Source of the DNA: Streptomyces pseudovenezuelae
Lineage (GTDB): Bacteria > Actinomycetota > Actinomycetes > Streptomycetales > Streptomycetaceae
Length of the DNA stretch: 64,000 nt
Direction: 5' to 3'
Assembly: GCF_029892565.1 (NCBI RefSeq)
Contig: NZ_JARXVH010000004.1
Coordinates: forward strand, 310,001-374,000
The notes beneath the pieces were generated by a model. It was given only the letters and a program-made list of their open reading frames with translations, was not told the DNA's origin and ran no database searches. Made by a program: the position numbers and the translations under genes. Of the stretch, positions 39,736 to 48,121 are shown piece after piece. Within the stretch, counting starts at the first letter, position 1, and each line of letters starts with the position of its first letter.

Positions 39736-39798
39736 GCCCAGAGCATACGAAGCGGCCCCGCCATCACCCGGCCACGGGGTAGCCGGGGGTATCTCGCG

Positions 39799-40674
39799 TC
39801 ACCCCGCCACGGGGTACATCGCCCCGCGCCGCGCCTGCGGGGAGGCCAGCCACTCCAGCTTGGCCGCGGTGTTCGCCTCGTCCAGCGGGGTGTGCAGCAC
39901 GATCGTCAGGTCGGGGCGGGCCGGCACCCGCATCGCCGTCGACTCCACGACCAGCAGCCCGGCCAGCGGATGGTCCAGCTCCTTGCGGATCTGCCCGGCG
40001 TCCTCGATGTCCCGCTCCGCCCACAGCGCCGCGAACTCCGGGCTGTCCGCGTGCAGTCGGTCCAGCAGCTCCTGGTAGCCCTCGTCATCGGGCCGCGCGG
40101 AGGAGGCCGCCCGGAACTGCGCGACGACCGTACGCGCGTTCTTCTCCCAGCTCTTGGAACGGGAGCGGTAGAGCGGGTCGGTGAAGAAGTCGACGAGGCA
40201 GTTCTGCGTGCCCTCCTGCCGCATGCCGAGCACGATCGCGGCGGCCGCGTTGTACTGCACGCAGTTGTAGTACGCGTCCATGATGTGCGCCGGATACGGC
40301 ATCCACGTGTCGATCAGCCGCCGCAGCCCCTCGCACATGTCCCGCTGCTCCGGCGCCACTTCGGGCACCGGCGGGTTCAGCCCGGCCAGCACGTACAGGT
40401 GCCGGCGCTCGGTGCCGCTCAGCCGCAGCACCCGGGCCACCGCGTCCAGGACCTGCGGGGAGACCGAGATGTCCCGGCCCTGCTCCAGCCACTGGTACCA
40501 GGAGGCGCCCACGCCCGCGAGCACGGCGACCTCCTCGCGGCGCAACCCCGGGGTACGGCGCCGGGCGCCGCCGTCGGGCAGCCCCGCCTCGGCCGGGCTC
40601 ACCCGGGCCCGCCTGCTCATCAGGAACTCGCGCAACTCGCGCCGCCGATGGCTCCTGCCCACGTCCTCAGCCAC
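39799..40674 (-). CDS. XRE-family transcriptional regulator with MmyB-like C-terminal domain
   Basis: 291 aa from the GTG at 40674; same architecture as the regulator at 33972. The helix-turn-helix contains RRRTPGLRREEVAVLAGVGASWYQWLEQ, and the sensor domain includes PAHIMDAYYNCVQYNAAAAIVLG and HPLAGLLVVESTAMRV. It is divergent from an MFS transporter gene with an 86 bp gap holding a 17 bp palindrome, so it most likely represses that transporter. Confidence 0.87.
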   Translation of the reverse strand: MAEDVGRSHRRRELREFLMSRRARVSPAEAGLPDGGARRRTPGLRREEVAVLAGVGASWYQWLEQGRDISVSPQVLDAVARVLRLSGTERRHLYVLAGLNPPVPEVAPEQRDMCEGLRRLIDTWMPYPAHIMDAYYNCVQYNAAAAIVLGMRQEGTQNCLVDFFTDPLYRSRSKSWEKNARTVVAQFRAASSARPDDEGYQELLDRLHADSPEFAALWAERDIEDAGQIRKELDHPLAGLLVVESTAMRVPARPDLTIVLHTPLDEANTAAKLEWLASPQARRGAMYPVAG

Positions 40675-40693
40675 GTACAGATCCCCCTCTGTC

Positions 40694-40710
40694 TGGTGGT
40701 GCCACCACCA
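40694..40710. promoter_or_regulatory. 17 bp palindromic operator candidate TGGTGGTGCCACCACCA
   Basis: A perfect inverted repeat with an odd centre lies between the divergent regulator (start 40674) and MFS gene (start 40761). Position and symmetry fit an autoregulatory operator for the XRE-type protein. Confidence 0.55.
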
Positions 40711-40760
40711 CGATAAGTTCCGACTCCCCACGCTTATTCCGGTCGCCCGATGCTCTTGCC

Positions 40761-42203
40761 ATGGCGATCGAGACCACGACCCCGACCACTCCGTCCACCC
40801 CACCGCTCGGCACTCCCCGGCTGTCCAGGCGCGACAAGCTCGTCCTGTTCGTCCTGTGCGCGGCCCAGTTCATGGTCGCCCTGGACTTCTCCGTCCTGAA
40901 CGTCGCTCTCCCGGTCCTCGGCCCCGACCTGGGCATGAGCACCTCGGGCCTGCAGTGGGCGGTGACGGCGTTCGCGCTCCCGTCCGGCGGGTTCCTGCTC
41001 CTCTTCGGCCGCATCGGCGACCTCTACGGCCGCCGCAGACTGTTCCTGACGGGGCTCGCGCTGTTCGGCGCGGCCTCGCTGCTGGCCACCTTCGCCTGGG
41101 ACCCGGCGTCCTTCCTGGCCGGCCGGGCGCTGCAGGGCCTGGGCGCGGCGGCGATCGTCCCGACCGGCATGTCCCTGCTGACGACGACCTTCCCGGAGGG
41201 CCCGGCCCGCGACCGCGCCCTCGGCATCTCCGGCACCCTGCTCTCGCTGGGCTTCACCGTCGGCATGGTGGCCGGCGGCGTCCTGACCGACGCCCTCGGC
41301 TGGCGCTCCACGATGGGCCTGCTCTCCCTCTTCGCCCTGATCGTCCTGCCGCTGGCCCCCGCCCTGCTCCCCGAGTCCCGCACCCCCGACCGACCGCGCC
41401 TGGACATCCCCGGCGCGATCACGGTCACCGGGGGTCTGCTCGCCCTGATCTACGCCCTGTCGACCGCGGCCGACCGCGGCTTCGGCGGCGCGGACGTCAT
41501 CGTCACCCTCGTCGCCGGCGTCCTGCTGCTGGCCGCCTTCGTGGCCGTCGAGTCCCGCAGCTCCGCTCCCCTGGTCTCCCTGCCGATGCTGCGCCGCCGC
41601 ACGGTGGCCTGGGGGAACATCGGCGGCCTGGTCACCTTCTCGATGATGTCGACGGTCGTCTTCGTCCTGACCCTGTACCTCCAGGAGGTCCTCGACCTGT
41701 CCGCCTTCGAGACGGGACTGGTCTTCGGCGTCCAGGGCGTCCTGTCGGCGGTGGCGGGCACGTACGCCCCGAAGGTCATCGGCCAGCTCGGCGCCCGCCG
41801 CACCCTCGCCCTCTCGCTGGCCGGCCAGGGCGCCCTGGTCGCCGCCCTGCTGGGCCTGAACGCCCACACCTGGTCGGTCTGGCTCGCCACGACCGCCGTC
41901 TCCCTGGCCAGCATGTGCCACCTGGGCGCGATCATCTCCTACGGCGTCACCGTCACCTCGGGCGTCCCGGACGAGGAACAGGGCCTGGCCACCGGCCTGG
42001 TCACCTCGACCCAGCAGATCGGCCTCACCGTCGGCATCCCGCTCCTGGGCGTCCTCGCCACGACCGCCGACGACCTGATGTCGGGCGTGCACACGGTCCT
42101 GGCGATCGACTCGGTGATCGTCCTGGTCGCCGCCGCACTGGTCGCGCTGGGCCTGCGGGTCCGCTCAGGAACGGTCGAGGCGGAGCCGCTCGGCGCGCGG
42201 TAG
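40761..42203 (+). CDS. MFS multidrug-type exporter (DHA2, 14 helices)
   Basis: 480 aa with about 14 hydrophobic segments. The DHA2 signatures are visible: LDFSVLNVALPVLGPDL in helix 1, GRIGDLYGRRRLFL in loop 2-3 and LSLGFTVGMVAGGVLTDALGWRS (motif C-like) in helix 5. It probably exports a drug or toxic metabolite under control of the divergent regulator. Its 3' end overlaps the convergent MmcQ/YjbR gene by 39 bp. Confidence 0.87.
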   Translation: MAIETTTPTTPSTPPLGTPRLSRRDKLVLFVLCAAQFMVALDFSVLNVALPVLGPDLGMSTSGLQWAVTAFALPSGGFLLLFGRIGDLYGRRRLFLTGLALFGAASLLATFAWDPASFLAGRALQGLGAAAIVPTGMSLLTTTFPEGPARDRALGISGTLLSLGFTVGMVAGGVLTDALGWRSTMGLLSLFALIVLPLAPALLPESRTPDRPRLDIPGAITVTGGLLALIYALSTAADRGFGGADVIVTLVAGVLLLAAFVAVESRSSAPLVSLPMLRRRTVAWGNIGGLVTFSMMSTVVFVLTLYLQEVLDLSAFETGLVFGVQGVLSAVAGTYAPKVIGQLGARRTLALSLAGQGALVAALLGLNAHTWSVWLATTAVSLASMCHLGAIISYGVTVTSGVPDEEQGLATGLVTSTQQIGLTVGIPLLGVLATTADDLMSGVHTVLAIDSVIVLVAAALVALGLRVRSGTVEAEPLGAR

Positions 42204-42524
42204 ACCGGCCACCACCAGGTCGTACGAGTCCTCCACGAGCTCCCGGACCACCCGGTCCGGGAGCTCGCCGTCGACCGTGACCGTGTTCCAGTGGCGCTTG
42301 TTCATGTGATAGCCGGGGACGATCAGCCCCGGGTGCTCCTCCCGCAGCCGCACCGCGTCCTCGGGATCGCACTTGAGGTTCACGGTGAGCGGGCTGCCGT
42401 CCAGCCGGGTCAGCGCGAACAGTTTCCCGAGCACCTTGAAGACGGACGTCTCGGGGGTGAAGGGGAAGTCCTCCACGGCGGCGTTGAAGGAGAGGCAGAA
42501 GCCGCGCAGCTCTTCGGGATTCAT
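42165..42524 (-). CDS. MmcQ/YjbR family DNA-binding-fold protein
   Basis: 119 aa. Family features: ELRGFCLSFNAAVEDFPFTPETSVFKVLGKLFAL, NLKCDPEDAVRLREEHPGLIVPGYHMNKRHWNTV and LVEDSYDLVVAGLP. The family has a CyaY-like fold and is widespread, with unproven function. The ATG at 42524 overlaps the stop of the upstream hypothetical gene (ATGA), so the two are coupled. Confidence 0.88.
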   Translation of the reverse strand: MNPEELRGFCLSFNAAVEDFPFTPETSVFKVLGKLFALTRLDGSPLTVNLKCDPEDAVRLREEHPGLIVPGYHMNKRHWNTVTVDGELPDRVVRELVEDSYDLVVAGLPRAERLRLDRS

Positions 42525-42811
42525 ACGGTCGTCTCCTCGCCGGTCTTCGGACGGCCGTGGCCGCACTCGATTACGACGCCGTGGACGTCGACCACATCCC
42601 CGTGCCCGTCGAGGTGCACCGTCACCCGTGCCGGCTCGTGCTCGACCTCGAAGGGATCGCCGTCCCCGAAGCCGTACGTCTCCACCACGAACGTCTCGCC
42701 GGGCCGCAGCCAGTGGTCGCTGCCGTACGGCTCCAGGATCAACTCCAGCAACTCCGTATCCCTGTTGGTCACCCGCATCCGGGCCACCGGTCCCCCGTCG
42801 GCCTCCGTCAC
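42521..42811 (-). CDS. Hypothetical protein, 96 aa
   Basis: Short acidic protein with a beta pattern (RMRVTNRDTELLELILEPYGSDHWLRPGETFVVETYG), which could be a cupin-like or small beta-barrel fold. I recognise no catalytic motif. It is translationally coupled to the downstream MmcQ/YjbR gene. It lies 18 bp after the CBS-domain protein's stop on the other side, on the same strand. Confidence 0.65.
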   Translation of the reverse strand: MTEADGGPVARMRVTNRDTELLELILEPYGSDHWLRPGETFVVETYGFGDGDPFEVEHEPARVTVHLDGHGDVVDVHGVVIECGHGRPKTGEETTV

Positions 42812-42829
42812 CCCTGCCTCACTCCCCCG

Positions 42830-44131
42830 TCACTCCTTCGGTTTCTCCTCGGTGTCGGCCGGGTCCACCGGCTCCACCAGGACCGTGACGATCTTGTTCC
42901 GGCGGCCGGCCGAGTCCTCCGCGGTCAGGCGCAACTCCCGCCCGTCCGGCAGCTCGACCACGCTGGACGCGCCGGCGATGGGCACCCGGCCCAGGGCCTT
43001 CGCGAGGAGGCCGCCGACGGTCTCGACGTCCTCGTCGTCGTACTCCTCCAGGCCGTACAGCTCGCCCAGGTCGGTGATGTCGAGGCGGGCCGTGACCCGG
43101 TGGCGGTCGTCGCCGAGCTCCTCGACCGGCGGGAGTTCACGGTCGTACTCGTCCGTGATCTCGCCGACGATCTCCTCCAGGATGTCCTCGATGGTGACGA
43201 TGCCGGCCGTGCCGCCGTACTCGTCGATGACGACGGCGACGTGGTTGCGGTCCTGCTGCATCTCGCGCAGCAGATCGCCGGCGTTCTTCGTGTCGGGCAC
43301 GAAGGCCGCGGGGCGCATGGCCGTCGACACCAGCTCGCTCTCCGCGTCCCGGCTGATGTGCGTCTTGCGGGCCAGGTCCTTCAGATACACGATCCCGACG
43401 ATGTCGTCCTCGTTCTCACCCGTCACCGGGATGCGCGAGAAACCCGACCGCAGGGCGAGGGTGAGGGCCTGACGGATCGTCTTGTAGCGCTCGATGACCA
43501 CGAGGTCGGTCCGCGGGACCATGACCTCCCGTACGAGCGTGTCGCCCAGCTCGAAGACCGAGTGCACCATACGGCGCTCGTCGTCCTCGATCAGCGACTC
43601 CTTCTCGGCGAGGTCGACCAGCGCGCGCAGCTCCGCCTCGGAGGCGAAGGGTCCGCGGCGGAAGCCCTTGCCGGGGGTGAGCGCGTTGCCGATGAGGATC
43701 AGCAGATACGGGATCGGCCCCATGATCCGGGCGAGCGGCAGCAGCACGTACGACGCGGCCGTCGCCGTGTTCAGCGGATGCTGGCGGCCGATGGTGCGCG
43801 GGGAGACCCCGACGGCCACGTACGACACGAGGACCATCACGCCGATCGCGACCAGCAGGGCCTCGGTGGTGCCGTCGAACGCCTGCAGGCACTCGTACGT
43901 CACCAGCGCTGCGGCCGCCATCTCGCAGGCCACCCGGACCAGCAGCGCGACGTTCAGATAGCGGGTCGGATCCGCGGCGACCTGCGCCAGCTTCGCGCTG
44001 CCCCGGCGGCCGGACTTGACGGCCTCCTCGGCCCGGAAGCTGGACACGCGCGCGAGGCCCGCCTCCGCGCAGGCGGCGAGCCAGGCGACGACGACCAGCG
44101 CGACGGCGCCCGCGACGATCTGCGCGCTCAT
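42830..44131 (-). CDS. CNNM/CorC-type membrane protein with CBS domains (HlyC/CorC family)
   Basis: 433 aa. The N-terminal DUF21/CNNM domain has about four helices (residues 1-150). It is followed by a pair of CBS domains ([20 protein letters not shown] and [40 protein letters not shown]) and a C-terminal CorC_HlyC domain. The family is linked to Mg2+ homeostasis. It is encoded directly after ybeY with a 4 bp overlap, the standard actinobacterial phoH-ybeY-corC order. Confidence 0.93.
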   Translation of the reverse strand: MSAQIVAGAVALVVVAWLAACAEAGLARVSSFRAEEAVKSGRRGSAKLAQVAADPTRYLNVALLVRVACEMAAAALVTYECLQAFDGTTEALLVAIGVMVLVSYVAVGVSPRTIGRQHPLNTATAASYVLLPLARIMGPIPYLLILIGNALTPGKGFRRGPFASEAELRALVDLAEKESLIEDDERRMVHSVFELGDTLVREVMVPRTDLVVIERYKTIRQALTLALRSGFSRIPVTGENEDDIVGIVYLKDLARKTHISRDAESELVSTAMRPAAFVPDTKNAGDLLREMQQDRNHVAVVIDEYGGTAGIVTIEDILEEIVGEITDEYDRELPPVEELGDDRHRVTARLDITDLGELYGLEEYDDEDVETVGGLLAKALGRVPIAGASSVVELPDGRELRLTAEDSAGRRNKIVTVLVEPVDPADTEEKPKE

Positions 44132-44625
44132 GAGACGGTCGGGGCCGGAGACGGGCCGGTCATGCCCTTCTCCGCGCGCCAGCCGTCCACGATGGCGGCC
44201 TGCAGACCGAACATCTCGGCCTTCTCGTCCGGCTCCTCGTGGTCGTAGCCCAGCAGGTGCAGCACCCCATGGACGGTGAGCAGTTGGAGCTCCTCGTCCA
44301 TGGAGTGCTGCGTGGGCGCGTCCTCACCCTGCTTCTTCGCGACCTCGGGACACAGCACGATGTCCCCGAGCAGCCCCTGCACGGGCTCCTCGTCGTCCTT
44401 CGCCGGCGGACGCAGCTCGTCCATCGGGAAGGACATCACGTCGGTCGGCCCCGGCAGGTCCATCCACTGGATGTGCAACTGCTCCATGGCGTCGTCGTCC
44501 ACGACGATCACCGAGAGCTCGGAGAGCGGGTGGATACGCATCCGCGCGAGCGCGTAGCGGGCGATGTCGAGGATCGCCTGCTCGTCGACCTCGGTTCCTG
44601 ACTCGTTGTTGACGTCGATCGACAT
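44128..44625 (-). CDS. ybeY: Endoribonuclease YbeY (16S rRNA maturation)
   Basis: 165 aa. The zinc site [16 protein letters not shown] (H-x3-H-x5-H) is intact, and the N-terminal [18 protein letters not shown] and [11 protein letters not shown] blocks match the family. It acts in 16S 3' end maturation and ribosome quality control. It lies between phoH (12 bp gap) and the CNNM gene (overlap), so it is cotranscribed with both. Confidence 0.96.
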   Translation of the reverse strand: MSIDVNNESGTEVDEQAILDIARYALARMRIHPLSELSVIVVDDDAMEQLHIQWMDLPGPTDVMSFPMDELRPPAKDDEEPVQGLLGDIVLCPEVAKKQGEDAPTQHSMDEELQLLTVHGVLHLLGYDHEEPDEKAEMFGLQAAIVDGWRAEKGMTGPSPAPTVS

Positions 44626-44637
44626 GGTCGTGCTGAT

Positions 44638-45696
44638 CTACTTCCGCTTGTTACGGGCGCCCTTGTGGGTGCCGTTCTCCGTACCGTTCTCGCTGTCGTA
44701 CTTCTCGTACGCGTCGACGATACGGCCGACCAGCTTGTGCCGTACGACATCCTGCGACGACAGCCGCGAGAAGTGGACGTCGTCGAGCCCCTCCAGAATG
44801 TCCTGCACCTGCCGCAGACCGCTCTTGGTCCCGCTCGGCAGGTCGACCTGCGTCACGTCGCCGGTGATCACGATCTTCGACTCGAACCCGAGCCGGGTGA
44901 GGAACATCTTCATCTGCTCGGGGCTCGTGTTCTGGGCCTCGTCCAGGATGATGAAGGCGTCGTTCAGCGTGCGACCACGCATGTATGCGAGCGGTGCCAC
45001 CTCGATCGTCCCCGCGGCCATCAGCTTCGGGATCGACTCCGGGTCCAGCATGTCGTGCAGGGCGTCGTAGAGCGGGCGGAGGTAGGGGTCGATCTTCTCG
45101 TAGAGCGTGCCCGGGAGGAAGCCCAGCCGCTCCCCCGCCTCCACCGCCGGGCGGGTCAGGATGATGCGGGTGACCTGCTTGGACTGCAGGGCCTGGACCG
45201 CCTTGGCCATGGCGAGGTAGGTCTTGCCGGTGCCGGCGGGGCCGATACCGAAGACGATCGTGTGCTTGTCGATCGCGTCGACGTACCGCTTCTGGTTGAG
45301 GGTCTTGGGGCGGATGGTGCGACCGCGCGAGGACAGGATGTTCTGTGTGAGGACCTCGGCCGGGGTCTCCTGGCCGTCGCCCTTCCCGTTCTCGCTCGCC
45401 CTCAGCATGGCGATCGAGCGTTCCACTGCGTCCTCCGTCATCGGCTGGCCCGTGCGGAGCACCAGCATCATCTCGTCGAACAGGCGCTGGACGAGGGCGA
45501 CTTCACCGGCGTCGCCGACCGCGTTGATCTCATTGCCCCGGACGTGGATGTCGGCCGCCGGGAAGGCCTTCTCGATCACGCGCAGGAGGGCGTCGCCGGA
45601 ACCCAGCACGGTGACCATCGGGTGCTGGGCAGGGACCGTGAACTGTGCTCTGGCCTGCCCCTGCGCGGGGGTGGGAGCTGTGGGTGTCTGAGTCAT
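44638..45696 (-). CDS. phoH: PhoH-like ATPase
   Basis: 352 aa P-loop protein (YbeZ type). Walker A GIGPAGTGKTYLAMAKAV and Walker B FIILDEAQNTSPEQMKMFLTR are intact. The N-terminal domain (about 20-110) is the short nucleic-acid binding region of this group. It is the usual partner of YbeY in RNA metabolism and heads the phoH-ybeY-corC unit here. Confidence 0.94.
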   Translation of the reverse strand: MTQTPTAPTPAQGQARAQFTVPAQHPMVTVLGSGDALLRVIEKAFPAADIHVRGNEINAVGDAGEVALVQRLFDEMMLVLRTGQPMTEDAVERSIAMLRASENGKGDGQETPAEVLTQNILSSRGRTIRPKTLNQKRYVDAIDKHTIVFGIGPAGTGKTYLAMAKAVQALQSKQVTRIILTRPAVEAGERLGFLPGTLYEKIDPYLRPLYDALHDMLDPESIPKLMAAGTIEVAPLAYMRGRTLNDAFIILDEAQNTSPEQMKMFLTRLGFESKIVITGDVTQVDLPSGTKSGLRQVQDILEGLDDVHFSRLSSQDVVRHKLVGRIVDAYEKYDSENGTENGTHKGARNKRK

Positions 45697-45959
45697 GGGC
45701 CGGCTCTGTAGGCCTGCGATTCCTCCTCGTCACGGCCGCGTAGCTGAGGGCGGCCTCGCGGTTCCAAGAGTACGTCGGTGCACTGACAACGCCGTAGGGC
45801 TTTTCACGGGCCAGGGCGCCCTGTGTGAAGCGATGAGCCCTGCATGCTCCCCCCGCGCGCGTGGGAAGAATGCGCTCCGGTGCTGTTCCTCGTGTGCGGC
45901 TACAGGTGTTCGAGGGCGGCGGCGCGTCACCCCGTCCGTCCGGAGAAAGAAGGTAGGCC

Positions 45960-46694
45960 GTGCTCCTGCGTCTGCCCACGTCCGTGTCCGAGGCACAGCG
46001 GTGCCTGACCGAGGGGGCGATACCCGTCGGTGGTGCCACCCTTGTCTGGGCCGGCTGGCAACGGGACGGCTTCCCGGAACAGGCCGTCTCGCTGCGCGAG
46101 GTGCCGGAGGCGAACGTGCTCGGCGCCGAGGAGCTGGGGGCGGCGGTGCTGCTGCACCAGGTCGACGAGCGGGTGCCGGAGGTGCTGCGGCGGGCGGCGG
46201 CCGGGATCGGCACGGGTGCCGTGCGGCGGACCGCGACGGTGGGCGGGAACATCGTCGGGAGCACGCTGCGGTGTCTGCTGCCCGCGGCCGTGGTGCTGGG
46301 CGCCCGCGCGCTGGTGCTGACTCCGGAGGGCCCGGTCGGGACGGACCTGGCCGAGCTGCTGGCCAAGCAGCCCCTGCTGCTGAGCCTGCACTGGCGCACA
46401 CCGGTCGCCAGCGGCTACCGCAAGCTGCCCGAGGCGGCCGGCGGCCCGCCGCCCTACGTGGTCGCCTCCGCCGTACACGCCCCCGAGGGCACCCGGCCCC
46501 TGCTGCGGGTCGCCGTGCGGGAGGGCTACGAGGTGATCAGCGAGACCACACCGTGCGACACCGACACCGACACCGACACCGACGCGGTCCTGGAGGCGCT
46601 GGACGGTACGACGCTGGGGTCGCTGCCGGTGCAGGTGCGCGAGGTGGTCCACGAGCAGGTCACTGAGGTTCTGGGCCGGGCCGGAGCCCGCTGA
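45960..46694 (+). CDS. Orphan FAD-binding (molybdopterin dehydrogenase medium subunit-like) protein
   Basis: 244 aa, GTG start at 45960 after GAAGG. Looks like the FAD subunit of CO/xanthine dehydrogenase-type enzymes: IPVGGATLVWAGWQRD (GGT-type FAD loop) and GAVRRTATVGGNIVGSTLRCLLPAA. No large molybdopterin subunit or 2Fe-2S subunit lies nearby, so it either works alone or pairs with a distant partner. A (DT)4 run near residue 200 is encoded by a hexanucleotide repeat. 263 bp of non-coding DNA separates it from phoH. Confidence 0.78.
   Translation: MLLRLPTSVSEAQRCLTEGAIPVGGATLVWAGWQRDGFPEQAVSLREVPEANVLGAEELGAAVLLHQVDERVPEVLRRAAAGIGTGAVRRTATVGGNIVGSTLRCLLPAAVVLGARALVLTPEGPVGTDLAELLAKQPLLLSLHWRTPVASGYRKLPEAAGGPPPYVVASAVHAPEGTRPLLRVAVREGYEVISETTPCDTDTDTDTDAVLEALDGTTLGSLPVQVREVVHEQVTEVLGRAGAR
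46557..46580 (+). repeat. In-frame hexanucleotide microsatellite (GACACC)4 encoding (Asp-Thr)4
   Basis: Four perfect GACACC units plus a GAC lie within the FAD-domain gene and lengthen a surface loop. This is the third in-frame six-base repeat in the window. Confidence 0.9.
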
Positions 46695-46756
46695 CCCACC
46701 CGCCTAACCGGTAACCGCCCCACCGACACCCCGCCCGCCGACGAAGCCGGGTGCTG

Positions 46757-47926
46757 TCAGGTCGATCTGCCGAAGCCGATCGTGGGCACCGCCCGTCGCA
46801 GCGGCCAGGGTCTCGCCGCCTCCTCCGGGAGGAGGGTCTCCAGGAAGGCGTACCGCTGGAGGGCCGTCGGGTCCTGGCCCTCCACGGACTGGACCTTGCG
46901 CCACCAGGCCGCGATCTCGGACCAGCCGGGCGCCGAGAGCGAGCCGCCGAACTCCTGGACGGACAGGGCCGCCGTGAGGCCCGCGAAGGCGAGGCGGTCC
47001 GCGAGGGGCCAGTCGGCGAGGGTGCCGGTGACGAAGCCGGCCACGAAGACGTCGCCGGCGCCGGTGGGGTCGAGGGCCTCCACGGCGATGGCGGGCACCT
47101 CGGCGGTCTCGCCGGTCCGCCGGTCGACCGCGTAGGCGCCCTCCGCGCCGAGGGTCACCACCGCGAGCGGCACGTGTTCGGTGAGGGCGTGGGCGGCGGC
47201 CCGGGGGGACTTGGCGCCCGTGTACCGCATGGCCTCCTCCGCGTTCGGCAGGAAGGCCTCGCAGTGGGCGAGGTCGGGCAGGCCCGCCAGGTCCCAGGCG
47301 CCGGTGTCGTCCCAGCCGACGTCGGCGAAGACGCGGGTGCCGCAGCTCGCGGCCTCGGCGATCCAGGGGGCGCGCTCGCCGGGCGTGAGGGAGGCGATGG
47401 CGGCACGCGCGCGGGGCGGACTGTCGAGGGCACCGGCCTCGGACACACCGTCGGCCACGGAGACGGCCACGGCGCCGGGGGGCGGCTCATGGCCGTGGGA
47501 GACCATCGTGCGCTCGCCCTCGTACGCCATGGAGACGGTGACCGGGGAGTGCCAGCCGGGGACGGTGCGGGAGGTGGAGAGGTCGATGTGCTCGCCCTGC
47601 TCCAGGGCGTCCCAGCAGTACTCCCCGTAGTGGTCGTCGCCGAAGGCCGCGGCGAGGGACGTGCGCAGGCCCAGGCGGGCCAGGGCGGTGGCCATGTTGG
47701 CGACGCCGCCGGGGCTCGACCCCATGCCGCGCGCCCAGGACTCGGTACCGCGCACCGGTGCGGTCTCAAGACCTGTGAAGACGATGTCGAGGAAGACCGT
47801 GCCCGTGAGGTACACGTCCCAGGGAGGATCGTCCGGTGCGCGCACGGCGGCCAGCGGATCGACCTCGGCCTGACACTGCGGTCCCGAGGTGACGGGTGAC
47901 GGTCCCTTCCCGGTGGGCGCGATCAC
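46757..47926 (-). CDS. PfkB-family carbohydrate kinase
   Basis: 389 aa ribokinase-fold sugar or nucleoside kinase. The N-terminal motif SSPGGVANMATALARLG and the catalytic anion-hole motif ALDPTGAGDVFVAGFVTG (base Asp in GAGD) are present. The GTG at 47926 follows AGGGAG by seven bases. The substrate is not clear; it is on the same strand as the glucarate genes upstream but separated by 195 bp. Confidence 0.88.
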   Translation of the reverse strand: MIAPTGKGPSPVTSGPQCQAEVDPLAAVRAPDDPPWDVYLTGTVFLDIVFTGLETAPVRGTESWARGMGSSPGGVANMATALARLGLRTSLAAAFGDDHYGEYCWDALEQGEHIDLSTSRTVPGWHSPVTVSMAYEGERTMVSHGHEPPPGAVAVSVADGVSEAGALDSPPRARAAIASLTPGERAPWIAEAASCGTRVFADVGWDDTGAWDLAGLPDLAHCEAFLPNAEEAMRYTGAKSPRAAAHALTEHVPLAVVTLGAEGAYAVDRRTGETAEVPAIAVEALDPTGAGDVFVAGFVTGTLADWPLADRLAFAGLTAALSVQEFGGSLSAPGWSEIAAWWRKVQSVEGQDPTALQRYAFLETLLPEEAARPWPLRRAVPTIGFGRST

Positions 47927-48121
47927 GGTGCACTCCCTGACATGGTGCGGATCAGGCCAGTGTGCACCACCCCACTGACAACCGACTGTCGCCGCAGGCC
48001 TGCCCGTGGGTCGCGCCGGGGAGGGGAGTCGCAGGTCCACCGCGTGCCGACCCGCCGGCACCGCGATCGCGCCCGGCCGTCGCCCGCGTCCGGATCCGGC
48101 CGTCACGCTCCCGCCCGGCGG

